Part shown: piece by piece, positions 38,894 to 47,693 of the stretch | Numbering within the stretch: position 1 is the first letter of the stretch | Layout of the letters: every line of letters starts with the position of its first letter | Assembly: GCF_009754905.2 (NCBI RefSeq) | Contig: NZ_CP066775.1 | Coordinates: 2,294,001 to 2,358,000 of the forward strand | Direction of reading: 5' to 3' | DNA: 64,000 nucleotides | From: Mucilaginibacter ginkgonis | GTDB taxonomy: Bacteria; Bacteroidota; Bacteroidia; Sphingobacteriales; Sphingobacteriaceae | Notes under the pieces: generated by a model | Told to the model about the DNA's origin: nothing | What the model saw: the letters and a program-made list of their open reading frames with translations, nothing else | Databases searched by the model: none | Position numbers and translations under genes: made by a program

Positions 38894-39070
38894 TTAATCT
38901 TTTTTCTTCGGCACTTTAGCGCCTTCTTTGCGCGCTTCTGATAGTCCGATTGCGATAGCTTGTTTACGATCGGTTACCTTTTTGCCGCTACCGCTTTTTA
39001 GCTTGCCTTCTTTCATTTCGTCCATTACTTCGCCAACTTTTTCGCCGGCTTTCTGTGAATACTTTGCCAT
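38894..39070 (-). CDS. DUF6496 small basic protein
   Basis: A 58-residue lysine-rich protein translated on the minus strand. It begins MAKYSQKAGEKVGEVMDEMK, contains GKLKSGSGKKVTDRKQAIAIG near 23-43, and ends LSEARKEGAKVPKKKD. This matches the DUF6496 pattern (GKKVTxRKQAIAIGLSEARKEG), a short basic family widespread in bacteria; function unknown, nucleic-acid binding would fit the charge. The start is the ATG complement at 39068-39070. It is preceded by TTATTGAGTTATTGAATTAT, a motif also seen in the ribosomal spacers at 60358 and 60638. Confidence 0.85.
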   Translation of the reverse strand: MAKYSQKAGEKVGEVMDEMKEGKLKSGSGKKVTDRKQAIAIGLSEARKEGAKVPKKKD

Positions 39071-39155
39071 GGTTTGGTTATTGAGTTATTGAATTATTCA
39101 GCAAAGTTTTTGCCAAATTTGGGTTACCTATCATTGTTTTAAGTATGAAGAATTA

Positions 39156-39464
39156 GTGACGTATAATAAAGCTTTATTACAATCTTATTCAAAGCATCCC
39201 TACGTTTTGGGCTTCTTTTCAGTGTATGCTGCGACATGGACAAGCTTGGTCTTAAGAGAAATCCGTAAAATACCACCTGGATATGAAAAGTCAGTTGGTG
39301 CACATGAAACGCTTGTTGGCTTTATAGGATTTGTTTTTTGTTTAATATTATTTCTTAATGCCTGCTTTAGGCTTAAAGACGGACACTTCTATATCAAAAT
39401 GATAGGAGCGGTGTGTGTTTTGGGGATTATAGAGATAATGGTAAAACAGATTATAGAAAACTAA
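39156..39464 (+). CDS. Small hypothetical membrane protein with GTG start
   Basis: A 102-residue protein with three hydrophobic segments (about 15-33, 50-70, 80-97). The only start near the conserved-looking part is GTG at 39156; the frame remains open further upstream without an ATG, so the start is uncertain. No family is recognised. The DNA is clearly richer in A and T than its neighbours, which could mean recent acquisition. Its last 14 bases overlap the end of the convergent acetyltransferase gene, leaving open whether it is expressed. Confidence 0.45.
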   Translation: MTYNKALLQSYSKHPYVLGFFSVYAATWTSLVLREIRKIPPGYEKSVGAHETLVGFIGFVFCLILFLNACFRLKDGHFYIKMIGAVCVLGIIEIMVKQIIEN

Positions 39465-40101
39465 CTTGCTCTAAAGCATTTATATCGGTCGAATTGATAA
39501 GTTTGACGTGGCGGGTAATCTTCTCTGCACTCCAGTTCCACCAGGCAATTTTATTAAGGCGTGCAATTATTGGCTCATCATAACGCATACGGATCAATTT
39601 CGCCGGGTTGCCGCCCGCAATGGCGTAATCGGGTACGTCTTTGGTCACTACAGATTTTGAAGCGATTATGGCTCCATTGCCGATCTTTACGCCGGGCATA
39701 ATGGTAGCCCCGTAGCCTATCCACACATCGTTGCCAATTACCGTATCCCCTTTGAAGGGGTACTTTGTAGTAAGGTCCACGCCCTCGTTGATCTTTTCCC
39801 AGCCATTTCCAAAGATGCCGAATGGATAAGTCGAGATAGGTTTGATCTCGTGATTGGCGCCATTCATGATGAATTGTACACCCGATGCAATGGCACAAAA
39901 GTTACCGATGATGAGTTTATCGCCCAGGAAATCAAAATGGTAAAGCACGTTCCTTTCGAAATTGTGCGGGTCGATCAGGTCGTCGTAATAGGTATAATCA
40001 CCCACAATAATGTTTGGACGGGTGATGATATTTTTCAGAAAAGCCATTTCGCGATGACCGTCTAAAGGGTATTTGGTAGCCGGGTTGGGTCCGTAACTCA
40101 T
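39451..40101 (-). CDS. Vat-like xenobiotic O-acetyltransferase (CatB-related)
   Basis: Left-handed beta-helix acetyltransferase of 216 residues. It matches the Vat family (streptogramin A acetyltransferases) block by block: GPNPATKYPLDGHREM near 4-19, GDYTYYDD near 34-41, ILYHF-like VLYHFDFLGDKLIIGNFCAI, MNGANHEI with catalytic H84, and TYPFGIFGNGWEK near 91-103. Hexapeptide repeats follow (GDTVIGNDVWIGYGATIMPGVKIG in parts), ending AGGNPAKLIRMR. It acetylates a hydroxyl with acetyl-CoA; chromosomal copies may give low streptogramin or chloramphenicol resistance or have a native sugar substrate. Start complement is at 40099-40101; it is divergent from the nucleoside phosphorylase gene. Confidence 0.88.
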   Translation of the reverse strand: MSYGPNPATKYPLDGHREMAFLKNIITRPNIIVGDYTYYDDLIDPHNFERNVLYHFDFLGDKLIIGNFCAIASGVQFIMNGANHEIKPISTYPFGIFGNGWEKINEGVDLTTKYPFKGDTVIGNDVWIGYGATIMPGVKIGNGAIIASKSVVTKDVPDYAIAGGNPAKLIRMRYDEPIIARLNKIAWWNWSAEKITRHVKLINSTDINALEQVSFL

Positions 40102-40184
40102 ACTGATGAATTTTGAGCAAGATAGTGATTACTATACATGACGCCGATACATGTGAAGCGTTGCATTTGGACTATATTTACCGC

Positions 40185-41060
40185 ATGCGATTTATCTCTG
40201 ATACCGACTTGATTTTGAATGCCGACGGCAGCGTATACCATTTAAACCTGCTGCCCGGCGATATTGCAGATACCATTATCCTGGTCGGCGACCCAGAACG
40301 AGTGCCGCAAGTGAGCAGGCATTTCGACACTATCGACCTAAAAAAGGGCAAACGCGAATTTATAACGCATACGGGTGTGATGCGTGGCAAACGGCTTTCT
40401 GTTGTGTCTACGGGCATTGGTACAGATAACATAGATATCGTGCTGAATGAGTTAGACGCGCTGGTAAATATTGACCTGGATACGCGTATGGTAAAAGGGG
40501 AACTTAACCAACTGAATCTGATTCGCATTGGCACATCGGGGGCGGTACAGGCAGATATTCCGATAGACAGTTTGCTGGTATCATCTGCAGCGATAGGCTT
40601 AGATAGCCTGATGCATTATTACAAGCGGGAAACTTCGGCAGCCGATGAGGAATTGCTCGCAGCCTTTAGTAAGTCATTAAATGGCAGTGGTTCTGTTTTA
40701 CCATATTTCGCGGCAGGCAGCCGGGAACTGATCAGTATTTTGGGCAATGGTTTTAAACAGGGCATCACTATTACTGCGCCGGGTTTTTACGCGCCGCAAG
40801 GCAGGTCTGTGAGGGTAGCATCAGCAGTACCGCAATTTTTTGAAGTGATCAATCAATTTGAATATAAAGGACAGCGTATAACCAACCTGGAAATGGAGAC
40901 CGCCGGTATCTATGGTATGGCTGCCGTGCTTGGCCACCGGGCTATATCATTTAATGTAATTCTGGCCAACCGTGCCACCAATGTTTTTAGCCGAACCCCG
41001 GCTGAGACTATGGAAAGGTTTATTGGAGAAGTACTGGATAGGGTAGTTGAATACACCTAA
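40185..41060 (+). CDS. Nucleoside phosphorylase (uridine phosphorylase-like)
   Basis: Reversibly splits nucleosides with phosphate to base and ribose 1-phosphate; cytosolic, 291 residues. Family marks are TIILVGDPERVPQVS near 34-48 (phosphate site GDPxR), STGIGTDNIDIVLNEL near 85-100, and TNLEMETAGIYGMAAVLGHRA near 235-255, with the conserved EMET nucleoside-binding glutamates. The frame stays open to 40113 with a TTG, but the ATG at 40185 (MRFISDTDLILNADGS) begins where relatives begin. It ends 16 bases before the copy 4 repeat and converges with DUF885. Confidence 0.9.
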   Translation: MRFISDTDLILNADGSVYHLNLLPGDIADTIILVGDPERVPQVSRHFDTIDLKKGKREFITHTGVMRGKRLSVVSTGIGTDNIDIVLNELDALVNIDLDTRMVKGELNQLNLIRIGTSGAVQADIPIDSLLVSSAAIGLDSLMHYYKRETSAADEELLAAFSKSLNGSGSVLPYFAAGSRELISILGNGFKQGITITAPGFYAPQGRSVRVASAVPQFFEVINQFEYKGQRITNLEMETAGIYGMAAVLGHRAISFNVILANRATNVFSRTPAETMERFIGEVLDRVVEYT

Positions 41061-41076
41061 CAGTCATATAAAACTT

Positions 41077-41165
41077 GTCATTCTAAACATAGTGAAGAAT
41101 CTTATGCATTAATGCACTGCTGAATAATCCCGATAGCTATCGGGATTCGCGTTGCTCAAAATGAC
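41077..41165. repeat. GTCATT...AATGAC palindromic repeat with internal palindrome, copy 4
   Basis: Starts GTCATTCTAAACATAGTGAA and ends GCTCAAAATGAC. Inside, 41126-41147 is a perfect 22-base palindrome centred on CCCGATAGCTATCGGG. It fills the convergent gap between the nucleoside phosphorylase and DUF885 genes. The palindrome could fold into a strong hairpin and end transcription from both sides. Confidence 0.75.
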
Positions 41166-41171
41166 AAAAGC

Positions 41172-42932
41172 CTATTTCCCTCCCTTTTTCAGCATCAACT
41201 CTGCAATGTATTTTACCGGGGCGCTGCCAAAGCTTAAGAATTTTTCGTTGAAGTCTTTAAGCTTGTACTTGTCGCCCATTTTCTTTTTGTAGGCTTCGCG
41301 CAGGTCTGTTATTTCCTTGAAGCCCGTATAGTAACTGGTTAGCTGCACGCTGGAAACGCTTACACGTTTCCACTTGCCTTCCGCTTCGGCTTGCTGCTGG
41401 AATGCCTCTTTGGTCAGCATTTTTATTACCTGTTCTTTGGTCATGGTGCCGGTATGTACGCTATAATCCAATATGGCATTGTATACCGAACGCAGGTTCC
41501 ATTTATACCACATCAGCATCATTTCGGGCTCGTTATTACCGAAGCCATTTTCGAGCATCATTTGTTCAGTATAAACTGCCCAGCCTTCTATCATGGCGCC
41601 ATTGCTTAGTATGGATTTGATCATACTTGGCGATATATTAGCATAAACCAGTTGCGTGTAGTGGCCTGGTATAGCTTCGTGGATGCAGAGTATCTGCAAT
41701 ATGTATTGATTGTATTCGCGCAGGTAACTTTCAGATTTTGCGGCAGGCCACCCTGCCAGGCTGCCCACATTGTAATAGGTATTGCCACCTTTATCATACG
41801 GGCCGGGCGAACTTACCGATGCACCTGCCACCCCTGCCATGTAAGCTGGTTCCTTTCGCACAACCAACGGTTTGGTTGGGTCTATGTAAAGCAGGTTTTT
41901 ATCTTTTACAAAGTTGGTCAGGCGAGGGATCTGCGCCGCGATTGCCGATTGGAACTCGTCGGGCCGCACATGCTTTGCCGACAGCGTATCTATCATTTTG
42001 CCTATCAATTCCAACGTATCTGCAGGCATGGCTTCTTTACCAAAATATTTTGGCCATAGCTGCTTGCTTATTTTAGCCATTTCGCGGTGCAGGTATTTCT
42101 TGCGCTCAACCGCGCTGTTATAGACCTGTTGAGGCGTACTGGCCGATTGGATATCATATTTAAATTTATCCTGGTACAGGTCTTTGCCCAAACGGAAACT
42201 GCGCGGATGATCGTTCTTTAAGCCTTTAAGCCACGCAGCAAAACCCTTTATGGCTTCGGCAGATAGCTTAGCACGCTCCAGCATCTTTTGCTTTTCTTCT
42301 TTTGGGATGTCTGTTTTTTTTAGCGAGTCGGCGAAGTCATTTTCAAATACAGATACGCCGCCCGTGTGCTGGTCTATTGCCAGGTTTGTCAATTCAACCA
42401 CCGGATTTTTGATCTGCTTTTCGGCTTCTTTATAGTAGGCCGGGATGTTAAGCATCTTTTGATAAAAACTGCGCAGGCGCTTTTCTAAGGGTGCGTATTT
42501 TTCATTCAGGATGAAGGCAAAAGTGCCAATCACGTTATATTCAGACGGGTTCCACTCCCACGATTTTTCTTGCTGGTTTGCCCACTGTATTTCCTGCATC
42601 TGGTTTTCTATGAGATGATGGTCTATCTTCATCGCGTCGGTGAGTGAACCTATCTCGTAGCGGCTAAGCGAGTCTATTTGTTTTTTGGCAAAGCTTACGT
42701 ATTTGTCGCGTGCGTCTGCACTTGGCACAATCAGTACGCTATCATATTTATGGTAGCCTACCTGCGTTGCCCAGTCGGGGTTTACCTTCCAAAGTTCTTC
42801 CAGGAAATGATTTTCATACCGGGCAAAGGTTGTGCTGTCTTTTATGGATTGCGGGGCGGCGCCATTATCCTTTTTGCAGCCGGTAAAAACAGTGAAAGCT
42901 AGTGCCGCAAATAAAACAGATCTGGTTAGCAT
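41172..42932 (-). CDS. DUF885 family lipoprotein, putative metallopeptidase
   Basis: Exported protein of about 586 residues. The N-terminus is MLTRSVLFAALAFTVFTGCKKD, a likely lipoprotein signal with the lipidated cysteine after FTG. The DUF885 domain carries HEAIPGHYTQ near 415 and EGWAVYTEQMM near 455, the HExxxGH-like metal site with a downstream glutamate that suggests a zinc peptidase. Relatives are often annotated as peptidases, but few have been tested. Earlier in-frame starts at 42971 and 42983 exist; 42932 gives the cleanest signal. It is single on the minus strand. Confidence 0.85.
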   Translation of the reverse strand: MLTRSVLFAALAFTVFTGCKKDNGAAPQSIKDSTTFARYENHFLEELWKVNPDWATQVGYHKYDSVLIVPSADARDKYVSFAKKQIDSLSRYEIGSLTDAMKIDHHLIENQMQEIQWANQQEKSWEWNPSEYNVIGTFAFILNEKYAPLEKRLRSFYQKMLNIPAYYKEAEKQIKNPVVELTNLAIDQHTGGVSVFENDFADSLKKTDIPKEEKQKMLERAKLSAEAIKGFAAWLKGLKNDHPRSFRLGKDLYQDKFKYDIQSASTPQQVYNSAVERKKYLHREMAKISKQLWPKYFGKEAMPADTLELIGKMIDTLSAKHVRPDEFQSAIAAQIPRLTNFVKDKNLLYIDPTKPLVVRKEPAYMAGVAGASVSSPGPYDKGGNTYYNVGSLAGWPAAKSESYLREYNQYILQILCIHEAIPGHYTQLVYANISPSMIKSILSNGAMIEGWAVYTEQMMLENGFGNNEPEMMLMWYKWNLRSVYNAILDYSVHTGTMTKEQVIKMLTKEAFQQQAEAEGKWKRVSVSSVQLTSYYTGFKEITDLREAYKKKMGDKYKLKDFNEKFLSFGSAPVKYIAELMLKKGGK

Positions 42933-43056
42933 TTGACGAGGGGTTTTAAATATGCCTGCTAACTTAAACATTACAATACACAAACAGAAACTGCCTGCAT
43001 AACGCGAATATTACAGTAACATATCTGCTTGCTGCTTGTTAAGCATACAACCAATT

Positions 43057-43536
43057 ATGTCCCTTATGGATACTAAGGAAACCACCATTGAAGAATTAAT
43101 AAAGCTGTTAAAAGGCGGCGGAGCACATGCAACACTTAAAGACGCGCTGGCCGACCTGCCCGAAAACTTGCGCAGTGCAAAACCATACAACTTACCCTAC
43201 AGCATCTGGCAGTTGTTAGAGCACATCCGCATTGCGCAATGGGATATGCTTGAGTTTTGCCGCGACGCCAATCATAAATCGCCTAAGTGGCCCGATGATT
43301 ATTGGGTGAAAGAGACCGGCCCTGCTGATGAACGCATCTGGAAAAATTCTATAAAGCAGATAGAGCATGACCTGGAAGATTTTATAGAACTGATCAAAAA
43401 GCAAGATATCTATAAAAAGATTCCGCATGGCGATGGACAAACAATTTTACGCGAAGCGCTGCAAATGGCAGATCACACGAGTTATCATACCAGCGAGATC
43501 ATCATTATCCGCAGGTTATTAAATGCATGGAAATAG
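43057..43536 (+). CDS. DinB-superfamily protein
   Basis: Four-helix-bundle protein of about 159 residues, DinB/YfiT-like. The putative metal histidines are visible: one in QLLEHIRIAQWD near 53-64 and two in ADHTSYHTSEI near 140-150. Between them comes PKWPDDYWVKE. Some members are thiol transferases (bacillithiol, mycothiol or glutathione linked); BshC is encoded in this window, which makes a bacillithiol-dependent transferase possible, but this is inference. The frame opens with TTG at 43036; ATG at 43057 or 43066 are the likely starts. Confidence 0.82.
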   Translation: MSLMDTKETTIEELIKLLKGGGAHATLKDALADLPENLRSAKPYNLPYSIWQLLEHIRIAQWDMLEFCRDANHKSPKWPDDYWVKETGPADERIWKNSIKQIEHDLEDFIELIKKQDIYKKIPHGDGQTILREALQMADHTSYHTSEIIIIRRLLNAWK

Positions 43537-43798
43537 CAATTTCCTAATCCTTCAGCTGACGGATGAGTGTAACATGTGACAGTTTTTCTAACAATACTGA
43601 CTTATTAGTATCTGACTTAAACCTGTCAGCGATATAATACCCTGTGTATCAACACTGCATGATCGTGTCAGTGTCACATGTTTGCCCGTTTTTTGACAAA
43701 AAATGTCACATACTGTTTCAGGGTGTTACAATGCCATAACACTGTCAGCACAATGTTTACCGTTAATCTTAATCTGTAAAATACTGACGGTAAAGCAA
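43537..43798. other. Convergent spacer rich in TGAC/GTCA motifs
   Basis: 262 bases between two convergent genes hold eleven TGAC or GTCA cores (43557, 43577, 43598, 43613, 43625, 43667, 43673, 43694, 43705, 43744, 43785), where about two are expected by chance. A perfect 11-base inverted repeat, AACATGTGACA (43571-43581) and TGTCACATGTT (43672-43682), bounds 112 bases. TGACAGT (43577) and ACTGTCA (43741) form another pair. No coding frame of note. It may be a small repeat element, a cluster of protein sites or a structured RNA end. Confidence 0.6.
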
Positions 43799-45079
43799 TT
43801 ACTTCAATTTTCCGATGAAATTCAGCACATCGGTCACCAACTCCGGCTTTAGCGGCAGGTTCGGGTCGGCATAAGTAGCCAGATTCTTATCACGGTCTGC
43901 CGGGGCATCCTTTAAAATGTGATTCATGTTGGGAATAATGTCAAGTTCGGCGTCAGATTTACCTTTCTTCAGCTTCTCGGCATCAACCGTGCTAACTTGT
44001 AAGTCTGTTGTGCCCTGCAATATCAAAACAGGCATTTTTAACCTGCGCATAACCAGCGCTGGGCCGTAACGCATCCACGACATGATATAAGGCTGAATAC
44101 TTGGGCGTACCAACGCGTATAATGATACATCTACATTGTTTTGCACCTTTCCCTTAGCAAGGCTGTCTAAGACAGTATTCACACGTGTGGCTATATAGTC
44201 AGGCTGCGATTTCATCTGTTCCTTTAATAAAACAGATGCCGGCCTGCCCGCTCCCTCGGCAGAAATAAAACCTGCCACAGGCCCGTCGGCAGATGCAAGC
44301 ATCCCCACCAGTGATCCTTCACTATGGCCGAATACAATGACTTTTGAAAAGCGCTTATCGTCATGTAATTCGCCAATTATACGCGATGCATCTTCTACAT
44401 AATCCTCAATTTTTAATTGTGACTCTTTTGTGCCCGAAACACTTTTGCCAACAAGCTTTTTATCATAGCGTAAACTGGCAATGCCTGCTTTACTTAATGC
44501 CGCAGCCAGCATACGGTAGGTATTGGTATTGATACCCAGTTTAGGGCTGTTACCGTCGCGGTCTGTAGGGCCAGATCCTGCAATGATCAGTACAACCGGA
44601 ACCTTTCCGCCGGTACCGGGCGGGATCAATAGTGTGCCCGATATCTCCGCGTTAAATAAGCCCTTAGAAATGTAAGGTGTTTCGCCCGGCAAGGCTTCCG
44701 TTTGCTGCACGGTGGCACCATCGGTATAGTTATCAAAAAACAAACCTGCTATCTGGTTCTTGTCATCAACGTTAAGTTTCATGGCCAGCACAGACTTGTC
44801 GAACGATGCTTTGTAGATCGCTATGCCATTGTCGTTACGGGCGTAGGTAATGTCCTTCAGGTCTCCCAACTGGCTGTGCAGCTGGCCAACCATCTGATTA
44901 TTTTTATCGGCAGGCAGCGCTGTTCTTACCGTTGGAGAGAACATCGCAAAAATGCTGTCGGGCTGGTTAGCGTTATAAAATTGTTTAAATTTTGTAACCA
45001 CTTGCATATAGGCAGCCTGGCCGGTTTGGGCCTGCGCGGTTAACGCGGTTATCATAAAAACAAAGCACAATTTTTTCAT
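43799..45079 (-). CDS. Exported alpha/beta hydrolase with N-terminal DUF3887 domain
   Basis: Secreted esterase-like enzyme of 426 residues. After a signal peptide (MKKLCFVFMITALTAQAQ) comes a DUF3887 domain (about 22-118; FKQFYNANQPDSIFAMF), then an alpha/beta-hydrolase fold. The nucleophile elbow is GHSEGS near 248-253, the acid lies in LQGTTDLQVS near 355 and the histidine in MNHILK near 387. VPVVLIIAGSGPTDRDGNS near 158-176 is the oxyanion-loop region. DUF3887 is often paired with such hydrolases in bacteria; substrates are probably acyl esters. A TAATTTCG-type -7 box lies about 20 bases before the start. Confidence 0.88.
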   Translation of the reverse strand: MKKLCFVFMITALTAQAQTGQAAYMQVVTKFKQFYNANQPDSIFAMFSPTVRTALPADKNNQMVGQLHSQLGDLKDITYARNDNGIAIYKASFDKSVLAMKLNVDDKNQIAGLFFDNYTDGATVQQTEALPGETPYISKGLFNAEISGTLLIPPGTGGKVPVVLIIAGSGPTDRDGNSPKLGINTNTYRMLAAALSKAGIASLRYDKKLVGKSVSGTKESQLKIEDYVEDASRIIGELHDDKRFSKVIVFGHSEGSLVGMLASADGPVAGFISAEGAGRPASVLLKEQMKSQPDYIATRVNTVLDSLAKGKVQNNVDVSLYALVRPSIQPYIMSWMRYGPALVMRRLKMPVLILQGTTDLQVSTVDAEKLKKGKSDAELDIIPNMNHILKDAPADRDKNLATYADPNLPLKPELVTDVLNFIGKLK

Positions 45080-45272
45080 TATCGCGTATTAGGAACGCCG
45101 AAATTAATCATAGTTTGGTTATTTTACTATTGCGTTCTGTACGATTAAAAACTATTATTTATATTCCACCTCAAAATATTTTTCTGCTACGTAACTTAAA
45201 ATTGTTTTTAACGTAAAAGAAAATTGATAAACGATTTTGATGCCGTTACGGTAAGTGACCCCGAACTATTGA

Positions 45273-47693
45273 ATGACTAAACTTATTGCTTGTATTATCT
45301 TCTTGTGTATTGCCCTGAGTTCGTATTCACAAAGCAATAGTTCTGCCATTAACGGAAAGATCACCGGCCCTGATAATCAGCCCGCCATCTCTGTAACCGT
45401 AAGGTTGTTACACCTGCCCGATTCTGCACAAATAAAAGCCGGCAATACAGATGCTAACGGCTCCTTCTCGTTCGAAACAATTAAAAGCGGCAGGTACGCC
45501 ATCGTGGTAAGCGGCATAGGCTACAAAAAACAGGTTACAGGGCCATACGTAGTAACACCCGGCCAGCGACTTACCATTGCTGACGTCAAACTTTCTGAAG
45601 ACAGGATCGCGCTGAGCGAAGTGGTGATACGTGATAAACGGGATTATATTGATACGCGCGCCGATAAAACCGTGTTGAATGTTGACCGTAATATCCTGGC
45701 AACAGGCATAAACGCGCTAAGCGTGCTGGCTACCGCACCTGGCGTAAAGGTGAACAGCCTGGGCGAAATAGCCATGAAGGCGGGCCAGCGCCCATCTGTA
45801 TATGTTAACGGCAGGCAGGTGAGGCTGCAGGGTGCCGACCTTTCTGCTTATTTGCAGAGCCTGCAAAGCCCCGACATTAGTCAGGTAGAGCTGATACAAA
45901 ATCCATCGGCCAGGTTTGACGCGGGCGGCGCCGGCGGGGTGATCAACATCATCATGAAAAAGGGTGCTAATGAAGGCTTTAATGGCGCGGTAACGGGCAC
46001 TGCAGGTTATGGCAGTTACGGCAAAGCCGGGCTTAACGCAAACGGTAATTACCGGTCTAAAGGCGTAAACGTATTTGGGTCTGCCGGCATAGATTATAAT
46101 AAAACCTTTTTAACCATCCGTACAGACCGTACTATAAATGACGCCGAGCATTCGGCATTTAACACAGTTTATGACAATACCCAAAGCACGCCTACTTTTA
46201 ATTACCGCTTTGGCACAGATGTTACCATCAGCCAGAAACATTCGCTGGGCTTTTTAATATCTGGCAACACAGCAACAACAGATTTTTCTAAAAGTACCGC
46301 TACCGCGTTGCGAAAAACCAGCGCGGACTCATCTTTTATTACCACCTCGAACCTTAAAAGAAAGGTGTCACTTACCAACTATAACATCAACTACCAGGGG
46401 AAATTAGGAAGCCATCAAACGCTAAGCGCTGATGTCGACGCTGCATTTTATTCGCGCCGTTCGCAGGAACAACTGGTAACATCAAGCAGTATAACCCGCC
46501 CGGCGAACGCTATCACGCCAAGGTTAGACACGTTGAATAACCTGGCACCCACCAAATTTGACAACCAGTCTTTCAAAATAGATTATGGCAATAACCTGTC
46601 TAAGACAAACCATTTAGACGCGGGTATAAAAGGCAGTTTTGTACACAGCACTAATATGCAATGGTTTAACACGGTTGTTAACGGCGTATCTGTACCTTAT
46701 GCCAGCTTAAGCAGCGATTTTAATTACAACGAGCGGATCGCTGCTGCCTATGTCAACTTTGTCCATGTGGCAGATAAATTTTGTTATACCGCCGGGCTGC
46801 GTGCAGAAAATTTGCGGTCTGATGCTAACCTGGTATCGCGTAATGAGCGCTTTATCCGCAACTATAACAACCTGTTCCCTTCGTTGCAGCTGATCTACAA
46901 ACCCAATAAATCGCAGTACATTTTTGATTACAACCGCCGCATAGATTATCTGGATTATAGCATTGTGAACCCGATAGTAGCTTACCAGGATAACTACAAC
47001 CTGCGCGCGGGAAATCCCTACCTGCAGCCTGCCATCATCAATACCTTCCAGGTGTCATACTTACGCCCATCCGTGCTAAAGCTGAGTGTCTATGCCATAG
47101 ACACCAAAAACATGTTCAACTTTGCTTATTACAGCCAGAATGATGTCACTAAGGTGCTCACCACTACTAAAACCAATCTGCAAACGTTTTTGTCAACCGG
47201 GGTTAGTGTGGAGTTGCCGGTTAAGGTGAGCAAGTTTTACAATTTTGATTTCAACGGCGATGTGGCCTATCAACGTTATAAGGATTATAAAGGATATTTG
47301 AACAAAGGGACGGGCGACCTGATCCTTAAACTGAATCAAAGTTTCCGTTTGGCTGATGGTTTATCAGCATCCGTTTACGCGCAGTACGAATCGGCAACGT
47401 TTTACGGTGTTTCATCATTCAGGCCTAACTATTATCTGAACGCGGGTATCGCGAAACAGATCAACCCAAGGTCTACCCTTACAGTAAACGCGACAGACGT
47501 TTTTAATACAGACCGCGACCGTTATAACATTAATTTCGCCAATCTTAACATGTCTGTATACAACAAAAAGGAGACACAAGTTGTACGGGTTACTTACACC
47601 TATCGCTTTGGCAAATCAACTGTTAAGGGTGCGCGCAGGCATACAGCTAGTAACGCCGAGGAACAGCGCCGCATGAACTCGGCAGGGCTTTAA
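45273..47693 (+). CDS. TonB-dependent receptor-like outer-membrane beta-barrel protein
   Basis: Outer-membrane protein of 806 residues, the same architecture as the barrel at 19990: signal peptide (1-20, ending SSYSQ), carboxypeptidase-like regulatory domain (about 24-105), plug-like domain (about 110-235, VIRDKRDYIDTRADKTVLNV and NVNGRQV-like VYVNGRQVRL) and a PF14905-type barrel. The final barrel strand is VRVTYTYRFGKS near 776-787, followed by a short charged tail. No SusD. It overlaps the convergent DUF1634 gene by four bases. Substrate unknown; family members often import siderophores or peptides. Confidence 0.9.
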   Translation: MTKLIACIIFLCIALSSYSQSNSSAINGKITGPDNQPAISVTVRLLHLPDSAQIKAGNTDANGSFSFETIKSGRYAIVVSGIGYKKQVTGPYVVTPGQRLTIADVKLSEDRIALSEVVIRDKRDYIDTRADKTVLNVDRNILATGINALSVLATAPGVKVNSLGEIAMKAGQRPSVYVNGRQVRLQGADLSAYLQSLQSPDISQVELIQNPSARFDAGGAGGVINIIMKKGANEGFNGAVTGTAGYGSYGKAGLNANGNYRSKGVNVFGSAGIDYNKTFLTIRTDRTINDAEHSAFNTVYDNTQSTPTFNYRFGTDVTISQKHSLGFLISGNTATTDFSKSTATALRKTSADSSFITTSNLKRKVSLTNYNINYQGKLGSHQTLSADVDAAFYSRRSQEQLVTSSSITRPANAITPRLDTLNNLAPTKFDNQSFKIDYGNNLSKTNHLDAGIKGSFVHSTNMQWFNTVVNGVSVPYASLSSDFNYNERIAAAYVNFVHVADKFCYTAGLRAENLRSDANLVSRNERFIRNYNNLFPSLQLIYKPNKSQYIFDYNRRIDYLDYSIVNPIVAYQDNYNLRAGNPYLQPAIINTFQVSYLRPSVLKLSVYAIDTKNMFNFAYYSQNDVTKVLTTTKTNLQTFLSTGVSVELPVKVSKFYNFDFNGDVAYQRYKDYKGYLNKGTGDLILKLNQSFRLADGLSASVYAQYESATFYGVSSFRPNYYLNAGIAKQINPRSTLTVNATDVFNTDRDRYNINFANLNMSVYNKKETQVVRVTYTYRFGKSTVKGARRHTASNAEEQRRMNSAGL

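Noticed and set aside
41652..42059. A 135-codon plus-strand frame inside DUF885
   Set aside because: Antisense to the peptidase-like gene, with no signal or domain.
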